From assembly GCA_934045905.1 (NCBI GenBank), contig OW203764.1:38747434-38811433 (forward strand): a stretch of DNA of 64,000 nucleotides, written 5' to 3'. Below, piece by piece: positions 55,366 to 64,000 of this stretch. The stretch's first letter is position 1; each line of letters opens with the position of its first letter. The DNA is from Leuctra nigra. Its lineage: Eukaryota; Arthropoda; Insecta; Plecoptera; Leuctridae. A model generated the notes under the pieces. The model worked only from the letters and a program-made list of their open reading frames with translations. It did not search any database and was not told where the DNA came from. The position numbers and the translations under genes were made by a program.

Positions 55366-58118
55366 ATATCGTCAGACGGGATAGAGGGAGCCGGGGTGGT
55401 GGAATAGCCATATGTGTGAAAAAGGAACTCTCAGCCCACATTAATTCATCAAGTGCTACAGCTGAACTACTCTGTGTGACAGTTATTCTACAGGACAATA
55501 TAAGAGTTCAGGTGATTGGTGCTTATAATCCCAACAGGAATGACTATACCTTGATGGAGGAACTTCATACAACTCTATTAGACTTAAAGTGCAACACTGA
55601 CTCGACGGCTCACACAGTCATAGGAGGAGATCTAAACCTCCCTGATGTTGAGTGGGACAGTGATAACCCAAGTGGGCAAAATCATGCGCAGTTACTTGTA
55701 AATTCATTGCAAAGTAATTTTAATATTATACAAACTGTTAAGGAGGGAACGAGGACCAAAACAGATGGAAGTTCTAATATTCTGGATGTTATCCTTGTTC
55801 AACCACCTGAAATATGGTGGGACACAGAAGTTGTCCCAGGTATTAGTGACCACGACGCAGTCATCCTTGAACTCACCCCATTGCACACGATTCCCAAGAT
55901 GGAGCCCTTAACATCATGGCAGTACAAGAAAGCTGACCGACGTGGCCTTGGAGAGTTCCTGAGATGCAATTTTCTTGCTTGGAAATCAGATAATATTACG
56001 ATAAATGAAAAATGGGAGTCGTTTAAGAAAATCATCATGCAAGCAAGAGACAAGTTCATTCCGCACAGAGTAATTAAGAAGAACAGTGATCCCATCTACT
56101 ATAATGATAAAGTGAAACATCTGAAGAAAGAAGTTCAGAGAGCCTACTCACATCGCAAGCGGTCCCATGCTGACAAGGCACGTTTCAAGACCCTTTCAAA
56201 CAAGTTGATTGAAGCCAAGAGATTCTGCTATGACAAATATATGGCTAACTTATTGATGGAAGATGGAGCCCCAAGAACGAATTGGAAGAGGTTTTACAGC
56301 TACATCAATAGCAAAAAATGCAGCTCAAGATCGATACCAGCAATAAAACTGAACAATAAGATACTAACAACAAATCTAGACAAAGCCAACGCTCTCAACG
56401 ACTTTTATGGAAATTTTCTCTCAACGAAGAACCATAGAGCTCCTTCCATTGTTGGAGATAATTCGAATCCCCTGGTGATTAGTACTCATGGAATATGGGA
56501 TGTTATTAAAAATCTAAAACCTGGAACTACTGCTGGTCCGGACGGTATCACAGGAGATCTACTAAAAACTGCAGGATCGGCAGGACTAGACTATCTACAT
56601 ATAATTTTTTCACAATCGATAGAAGAAAGCACCCTACCCACCGATTGGACAATGGCAATTGTCTCGCCAATACACAAGGGTGGTAGCAAGAGCTCCGTTT
56701 CCAACTATAGGCCTATAAGTCTAACTTGTATTCCATGTAAAATACTTGAGAAGATAATTGAAAAACAAATCAGGCAAATCCTAGACGAAACTCAATTTCA
56801 CAAGAAGTCAATTTGGCTTCCGACCTCACTACTCTTGTGAGGCTAGCCTCGTGGGTCTTACACAAGACCTAGTTCAAGAAGTGGACTTCAGAGCAAAGCA
56901 AGTTGATGCCATCCTAATAGATTTTGCCAAAGCATTTGATTTAGTGCCACATGACCTCCTTATGGAAAAGATATCCCAACTAAATCTTAACAAGGAGGTC
57001 ATAAAGTGGATATGGAGCTTTCTAAATAACAGAAAGCAAGTAGTAAGGATTGAAGGAGAAATCTCCCTGCCAATTACAGTGACATCAGGAGTACCCCAGG
57101 GAAGTGTTCTCGGTCCACTCCTCTTCTTGATCTTTATGAACGATCTTCCACAGTGTATCTTGCACTCCAAAATGCGGCTGTTCGCAGACGACTGTATAAT
57201 CTACAGGACTGTCAACAACACCAATGACTGCGGGCAGCTCCAGGAAGACCTCGAAGAACTAGCCAAGTGGGTGGACCTGAATCAGATGCGAATCAACATC
57301 GATAAGACCATCAAGATGTCATTCAGCACTAGGAAAACACGGATACAGTACCAGTACCAGCTTGGGAACCTACCAATTGATCCCACAAAGGATGCTAAGT
57401 ACCTTGGAGTGTGGCTGTCTGATGACCTGAAGTGGAATTACCACATTGACGTAACTTCAAAGAAGGCATCCAAATCACTGCAGTTCGTCATGAGGAACCT
57501 CAAAGGTGCAGCAAAGAAGGCAAAGGAACTGGCATATCTCACCCTTGTTCGTCCACAGATGGAATATTGTGCCAGTGTGTGGAGTCCATATACCATGGTG
57601 AATAAACACCAGCTGGATATGGTACAGAGGAGGGCTGCACGGTATGTTGAGAGTTCATTCGGAAACTCTCCTGGCCCCACTGAACTCATAAAATCACTGA
57701 AGTGGGAGTCTCTGGAAGACCGGCGAGACGCATCCAGAGCTATCGCTATATACAGGGCTTACTGCCATGAAGAGGCTTGGGAGGAGCTAGGTGAGCTACT
57801 GCAGAGACCGAATTACACCGCGAGAGGAGACCACACCGAGAAAATTCGTCTGTTGCAGCCGCGAACAGACACTGGCAAGTTCTCTCTCGCAGCGCATGGG
57901 ATCAGATTGTGGAACAATCTGGCTGCCAGCGTCGTGGAGCCACTTCCCCAGAACAATAAAGAATTGAGGAAGAGGATGAAGTCCGTTGTTCCGACATGAA
58001 TTTACAAAATCTACAACAACCGACGAATAAGTGCACTTAAGAACATTGACTATTATTAATAATTGAAATATGTATAGTAGCATTAGTCAAAGTTGTATCA
58101 ATCAATAAATAATAATAA
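55366..58118 (+). mobile_element. Non-LTR retrotransposon (CR1/jockey-like), endonuclease + RT, one frameshift
   Basis: The first frame (to 56840) holds an AP-like endonuclease missing its first part. It starts near RRDRGSRGGGIAICVKKEL, then GGDLNLPDVEW and GISDHDAVILEL (catalytic His), followed by the start of RT: GTTAGPDGITGDLL, WTMAIVSPIHKGG, SNYRPISLTCIPCKILEKII. At about 56808 a one-base shift moves the frame, and the second frame carries FIDLAK-type motif A (AILIDFAKAFDLVPHDLL), GVPQGSVLGPLLFLIFMNDL, LFADDCIIY and the thumb/C-terminus, ending KRMKSVVPT and TGA at 57997. The 3' end is an (AAT)n tail, into which Helitron-like copy C is inserted. It is 5'-truncated, but all catalytic RT boxes are intact. 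Confidence 0.9.
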
Positions 58119-60458
58119 TCTAGTGGAGCGGTCGCTCCACCCAGCCAAGTCGTACTATACACTCACAGTCACTCAACATACCGTAAATGCCTAATAAACT
58201 GAGGAGCAGACCAAACACTTTTACTGTAAGCAACAACATGGCATTTTCGGCCTACTGGATCTTAAAATTGGAAAATCTCACATTGTTGCGATATATCTTA
58301 ATTTCGAGCTATGGCCCACCCCACTACATATACCAAATTAGGGAACAATATGTTATGCCGTTTGCGAGCTAGAGGGCCGAGAAAACAGTGAAATTACACC
58401 ACTTTCTGATTCTGAAGATGATATCAGGAAACGTTGCTATCACCGCCACAGCCTAAACGGCTGAACTAATCGATCTGAAATTTTTACCCCATGTGCACTT
58501 TTGGCGTCTGATGATACCTTGCCCTTACGAATTTTTTGTGCCGCCATTTTGAAACCGGATGTGACGTCATATCTAGAAAACGGCTGGACCGATCGGAACG
58601 AAGTTTGCGCCATTCGATTTAGATGGTCATCTTTATGAAGTATCAATAAAAAAAATATTATTTTCTTATTTTCTAAATCGGAAGTGACGTCATAAATACG
58701 CAATATTTAACTTATTTCAAAAAAATTATACTTAAAATACGTACATAATTAACTTACATTGTAACATAGACAATACAATTTATATATTCAAGGTAGCAGT
58801 GTTCTCGGCCGCCATTCCTGAAACCGGAAGTGACGTCATATATCTAAAACGCCTGTACCGATTGCAACTGAACTAGCTCCTGCGTATTCATTCTGCTATT
58901 TATTTGAAAAATCAGTTGTGAAAAATGAATAAATAAATTAATGGTACCGGAAATGGCGGCAGGAACCACTAAATGAAACCGGAAGTGACGTCATATATTA
59001 CAAACGGCATGACCGATTTTACGGAAATATAGGGATTAGGAATTCAGATGGTCGTTCATGAAGGTATCAACTAGATAAAACTAGATTGTTTTCTTATTAC
59101 CTATACCGGAATTCGGCCGCTATTTCAAAACCGGAAGTGACGTCATGTATCGAAAACGGCTGGATCGATTATAACGAAACTTAAGCTATTCTTCTTGGAT
59201 AATCATTTTCATCTTACCAAACGCAACTTTTCATAGTAACCAAATCGGTTGAGGCGTATTTTTTTAAAGAAATTAGTCCCTGCTCGGACATGTGCTACAA
59301 GCTGTATGAATAAACTAACAAAAGAAGTGATATCCCAGAAAAAACACTCCGTGTAAAAATACCAGCCAAGTCTCTTTAACTATAAAAAAAAATAGAAGAA
59401 ATCTAAAAATTCAGCACTGAAAAGGAGTGATATCAAAAAAGGAGCCAAGTCAACGAATTTTCCAAATTTTAATCGTACCATTGAAATGAAAATATCAACC
59501 CCCGAGAAATACTTAAAAAAAGGACTTGGCGCATCGTTTTTTTAAAGACATTTTTCTATTCTTAAGCTTATGCCACTCACATACTACGTAGTTCAGAAAT
59601 GCCTAGAAAAATTGGGACAAAACTTTCAAATTAAATATTGAACATTCTGTAAAATATTTTAAATTTAAATATAAGTACGCAAAGAAACATAGCATTGTCT
59701 TACAAGCAATAAATACAGAACAGTTGTGTTTGTGATTGGTAGGTACCTATAGTTTTGTGGGTACATCAACATACCTACTACAGCATTATACTTTGAACCT
59801 TCTCGCCGTGTAATTAATTGCTATTAATTAACATTTTATATCAAAAAAATTCATAAATTACATAACGTATTACTTTAGATAAAAATCTAGTCAGTAATTA
59901 TTTGAGCAGCATGGCTCAGTGCACTAGTCACTTATACAAATCTCATTGACGGCCTTCTTGTAATGAGCGCTTTCGCTATTTCCCTCAGTCACGATATTGA
60001 GAAGTATGATTGATTAATATGACCCTAGAAATAGTGGCAATAACGAATAGACTAGGCCGCTTCCGTTTATTCGTTATTCGTTTATCCGTTTATTTCCTCT
60101 GAATATTGACAAAATACCAAAACTGCCAATAGGTAAGAGTACTAGTTATATTAAAACGTAGTATGATTCGTCGATAATGAATGTGATATACTCAGGAAAA
60201 TATACTTGTAGAGTTCTTCCTATACTTTTAGGATAGAAAAGTGTCTTTAAAAAAACGATGCGCCAAGTCCTTTTTTTAAGTATTTCTCGGGGGTTGATAT
60301 TTTTATTTCAATGGTACGATTAAAATTTGGAAAATTCGTTGACTTGGCTCCTTTTTTGATATCACTCCTTTTCAGTGCTGAATTTTTAGATTTCTTCTAT
60401 TTTTTTTTATAGTTAAAGAGACTTGGCTGGTATTTTTACACGGAGTGTTTTTTCTGGG
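58119..60458 (-). mobile_element. Helitron-like element, copy C
   Basis: Minus orientation: TCTAGTGGAGCGGTCGCTCC at 58119 is the 3' hairpin end, and ...CACGGAGTGTTTTTTCTGGG at 60458 is the 5' end. It is near-identical to copy A over its whole length, including the foldback spacer. The flanks AATAATAA (left) and TAATATT (right) join into the uninterrupted (AAT)n tail of the adjoining retrotransposon, so no target duplication was made. It has CCGGAAGTGACGTCA motifs at about 58815, 58979 and 59130 plus variants. Confidence 0.8.
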
Positions 60459-60664
60459 TAATATTTACAGTAAGTTAAAACTTGTATACAGTCGTTCATC
60501 TAGAAATAAACCATACTTCTAAGGATAACTTAGATACGTCTTCGTACAGGAGGTCACATTAATCTTCTAAGTATATGGGATGTTCCCAGAACGCAACGAT
60601 CTTTTTTGATCGTCTTTTTTCCTAACATGGATTTCCTGAAATGGCCTTGACATACTCTTCAAAA
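60459..60664 (+). other. Unique spacer between Helitron-like copies C and D
   Basis: About 200 bases with no recognised structure. Confidence 0.5.
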
Positions 60665-63600
60665 TCTAGTGGAGCGGTCGCTCCACCCAGCCAAGTCGTA
60701 CTATACACTCACACTCACTCAACATACCGTAAATGCCTAATAAACTGAGGAGCAGACGAAACACTTTTACTGTAAGCAACAACATGGCATTTTCGGCCTA
60801 CTGGATCTCAAAATTGGGAAATCTCACATTGTTGCGAAATAACTTAATTTCGAGCTATGACCCACCTGACAACATATACCAAATTTGGGAACAATACGTT
60901 ATGCTGTTTGGGTGCTAGAGGGCCGTGAAAACAGTGAAATTACACCCCTTTTAAAAGCTATCTGATGATGATGATTCAGATATCAGGAAACGTTGCTATC
61001 ACCGCCACAGCCTAAACGGCTGAACCGATCAACCTGAAATTTTTACCACATATGCACTTTTGGCGTCTGATGATACCTTGCCTCTTGTGATTTTTTGTGC
61101 CGCCATTTTTAAACCGGAAGTGACGTCATATCTCAAAAACGTCTGGACCGATTAGAACGAAATTAGCGCCATTCGATTTAGACGGTCATCTATATTCTAT
61201 ATGAAGTATCAATAAAAAAATTATTATTTTCTTATTTTCTGAACCGAAAGTGACGTCATAAATACGCAATATTTAACTTATTTCAACAAATTATACTTAA
61301 AATACATACATAAGTAACCTACATTGTAACATAGACAATACAAATTATAAATTCAAGGAGGCAGTGTTCTCGGCCGCCATTCCTGAAACCGGAAGTGACG
61401 TCATATATCTAAAACGCCTGTACCGTTTGCAACTGAACTAGCTCCTGCGTATTCATTCTGCAACTTTTTTTGAAACTCAATTGTGAAAAATGAATAAACA
61501 AATTAACGGTACCGGAAATGGCGGCAGGAACCACTAAATGAAACCGGTAGTGACGTCATATATTACATACGGCAAGACCGATTTTACGGAAATATAGGGA
61601 TTATGAATTCAGATGGTCGTTCATAAAGTATCAACTAGATTGTTTTCCTATTACCTATACCGGAAATGACGTCATAAATATGCTAAATGACGTCATAAAT
61701 ATGATAATTGACACAAAATTCACCACTTTATACTTTTAAATAGATATTTAGTAAACCTACTTTGTAAATAATTATAAATTCAAGGTTGCAGTGTTCTCGG
61801 CCGCCATTTTTAAAACCGGAAGTGACGTCATATATTGAAAACAGCTGTACCGATTGCAACCAAATTTTGGAAATGTGTAGGACTAATAATTATGAATTGA
61901 AGACGACATTATTTTCGGCCGCCATTGTTAAAACCGGAAGTGACGTCACATATCGAAAACGGCTGTACCGATTGCAACCAAATTTTGGAAATATGGAGGA
62001 CTAATAATTATGAATGAAATACGACATTATTTTCGGCCGCCATTGTTAAAACCGGAAGTGACGTCATATATCGAAAACGGCTGTACCGATTGCAACCAAA
62101 TTTTGGAAATATGTAGGAATTATAATTATGGATTAAAGGCGACATTATTTTTGGCCGCCATTGTTAAAACCGGAAGTAACGTCATATATCAAAAACGGCT
62201 GTACCGATAGCAACCAAATTTTGGAAATGTGTAGGACTTATAATTATGAATTAAAGACGACATTATTTTCGGCCGCCATTGTTAAAACCGGAAGTGACGT
62301 CATATGTCGAAATCGTCTGTACCGATTGCAACCAAATTTTGGAAATATGGAGGACTAAAAATTATGAATTAAAGACGACATTATTTTCGGCCGTCATTGT
62401 TAAAACCGGAAGGGACGTCATATATCGAAAACGTCTGTACCGATTGCAACCAAATTTTGGAAATATGTAGGACTTATAATTATGGATAAAAAGACGACAT
62501 TATTTTCGGCCGCCATTGGTTAAACCGGAAGTGACGTCATATATCGAAATCGTCAGTACCGATTGCAACCAAATTGTGCAATTATGTAGGACTTATAATT
62601 ATGAATTCAAGACGACATTATTTTCGGCCGCTATTTCAAAACCGGAAGTGACGTCATATATCGAAAACGGCTGGATCGATTATAACGAAACTTAAGCTAT
62701 TCTTCTTGGATAATCATTTTCATCTTATACCAAACGCAACTTATCTTAGTAAGCAAATCGGTTGAGGCGTATTTTTTTAAAGAAATTAGTCCCTGCTCGG
62801 ACATGTGCTACAAGCTGTATGAATAAACTAACAAAAGAAGTGATATCCCAGAAAAAAACACTCCGTGTAAAAAAGGCAGCCAAGTCTCTTTACTTTAAAA
62901 AAATTCAACACCGAAAAGGAGTGATATCAAAAAAGGAGCCAAGTCAATGACATTTCCAAATATTTAATCGTATTTTTGAAATAAAAGAATAAACACCGAG
63001 AAAAACTTTACAAAAGGACTTGGCGCATCGATTTTTAAATTCATTTTTTGATTCATAAGCATATGCCATTGATATACAACCGTAATTTAGAATTTTTAGA
63101 ATAATAGGGAAACATCTTTCAATTACATATTATACATATACCTACTGTAAAATATTATCTATTAGAATATGTACGTACGCGATAAAACTTGTTGCCTATG
63201 TTTTCTATAAATACACAATAGTTAGTTATCTTCGTAATATTGTTTCGTGGTCAACATAATTAAGTCTCATGCGTTAAACCTTCTCATCATGAAATACATT
63301 TCTATTAATCCACATTTTATAACAAAACATTTCACAAAGTACATAGTCACATTGAATTTCTATTAAAAATTTTAACTTTATACACTTGACACTTCAAAAA
63401 TATATAATAGTGTTCCAAAGACAGTTCGTAATTATTTGACAACGTTTCATGATTTCCTTCAGTCAAGATCAAATTATGAAAAGATACCCTTCTAATATCA
63501 CCATATTAACAGTGCTATAAGAATATGTATGAGCCCACTTCCAATTGTTATTTAATTCTTCCACCCTTATATTACGATCTATTACAGCATGAAATCTTTC

Positions 63601-63927
63601 TACTATCGCCATTGACAAAACTATAAAATAGCCATTACTAAAAGTAGCTTGATTCATAGTTTCTGGCTCTAATAGAAAGAGGAAAATGTACCTACCTTAA
63701 ATTTCTTTCCACTTTTAGTATTGAATGAGGTCTTTAAAAAAACGATGCGCCAAGTCCTTTTGTAAAGTATTTCTCGGTGTTTATTATTTTATTTCAAAAA
63801 TACGATTAAATATTTGGAAATGTCATTGACTTGGCTCCTTTTTTTGATATCACTCCTTTTCGGTGTTGAATTTTTTTAAAGTAAAGAGACTTGGCTGCCT
63901 TTTTTACACGGAGTGTTTTTTTCTGGG
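60665..63927 (-). mobile_element. Helitron-like element, copy D, expanded
   Basis: Same hairpin terminus (TCTAGTGGAGCGGTCGCTCC) at 60665 and 5' end CCCAGAAAAAAACACTCCG at 63927 (minus). The foldback arms (62848-63045, 63730-63927) carry the GGCAGCCAAGTC variant, as in copy B. It is about 0.9 kb longer than copy C because its CRE-bearing half contains a 118-bp tandem array (61786-62650). Confidence 0.8.
61786..62650 (+). repeat. 118-bp tandem array with ETS-CRE motif in each unit
   Basis: About seven units at exact 118-bp steps. Each has TTCGGCCGCCATTGTTAAAA, then CCGGAAGTGACGTCATATAT, then CGAAAACGGCTGTACCGATT and GCAACCAAATTTTGGAAAT. CCGGAAGTGACGTCA is exact at 61816, 61934, 62052, 62288 and 62524; other units have one-base variants. 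The short open frames here (61-72 codons) are all repeat artefacts. Confidence 0.9.
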
Positions 63928-64000
63928 ATTAATTGTTACTGTGCCAGTGATCCGACAATGATTGGTAGTACTTAGCTCATCTCTTAATTTAATTAAAGCC

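Noticed and set aside
61786..62470. Series of 61-72 codon frames with KPEVTSYIENGCTDCNQILE-like text
   Set aside because: They are translations of the 118-bp tandem unit.
39354..64000. Search for the final synaptotagmin C2B exon (GHNEIIG-type text after DYDR)
   Set aside because: No candidate was seen on the + strand with the required phase; it most likely lies beyond the window.

Overview
The window is nuclear DNA from an animal, almost certainly an arthropod and most likely an insect. The grounds are GT–AG introns of 0.9–18 kb, GC-rich exons in AT-rich introns, tRNA-derived SINEs, 5'-truncated non-LTR retrotransposons and many foldback MITEs. A hemipteran is my guess, with low confidence.

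Two protein-coding genes can be supported. The first is a synaptotagmin of the vertebrate Syt3/5/6/10 type on the + strand. Six phase-consistent exons (491-637, 2556-2687, 3590-3744, 5056-5224, 23386-23506, 39182-39353) encode the pre-C2A linker, all of C2A and the first half of C2B. The transmembrane N-terminus and the end of C2B lie outside the window or were not found. The second is a complete gene for a 297-residue coiled-coil protein in six exons (12037-19427). It sits on the same strand inside the 18-kb synaptotagmin intron between C2A and C2B, and I do not recognise its family.

Everything else is repeat-derived. From 2.9 to 23 kb there are foldback MITEs, a minisatellite that copies the 3' splice site of synaptotagmin exon 4, another that copies its 5' splice site, the first copy (A) of a Helitron-like family, a 42-bp minisatellite and a hAT-like element with target duplication. 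The 15.7-kb intron 23507-39181 holds a possible decayed C2B exon copy, an LTR remnant, Helitron-like copy B, a tRNA-like sequence, a giant 36-bp satellite (about 28.76-34.72 kb, roughly 165 units) and a 2.9-kb Mutator-like foldback element with a 9-bp target duplication. From 39.4 kb to the end there are pieces of at least three non-LTR retrotransposons (minus at 40.5-41.2, 45.0-45.8 and 50.4-51.7 kb; plus at 55.4-58.1 kb), tRNA-like repeats and Helitron-like copies E, C and D.

The most notable results are as follows. (1) Synaptotagmin exon 4 is flanked on both sides by minisatellites built from its own splice sites, so decoy acceptors and donors are present that would frameshift or terminate the protein. 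(2) A Helitron-like non-autonomous family (five copies) carries a 3' hairpin plus CTAGA, a large 5' foldback and many copies of the ETS-CRE composite CCGGAAGTGACGTCA. Two of its insertions have reconstructable empty sites showing insertion between A and T without target duplication. (3) Several long open frames in the 36-bp satellite are artefacts of a stop-free unit whose length is a multiple of three. All similarity statements come from reading the sequence and from knowledge of the families; no database search was run.
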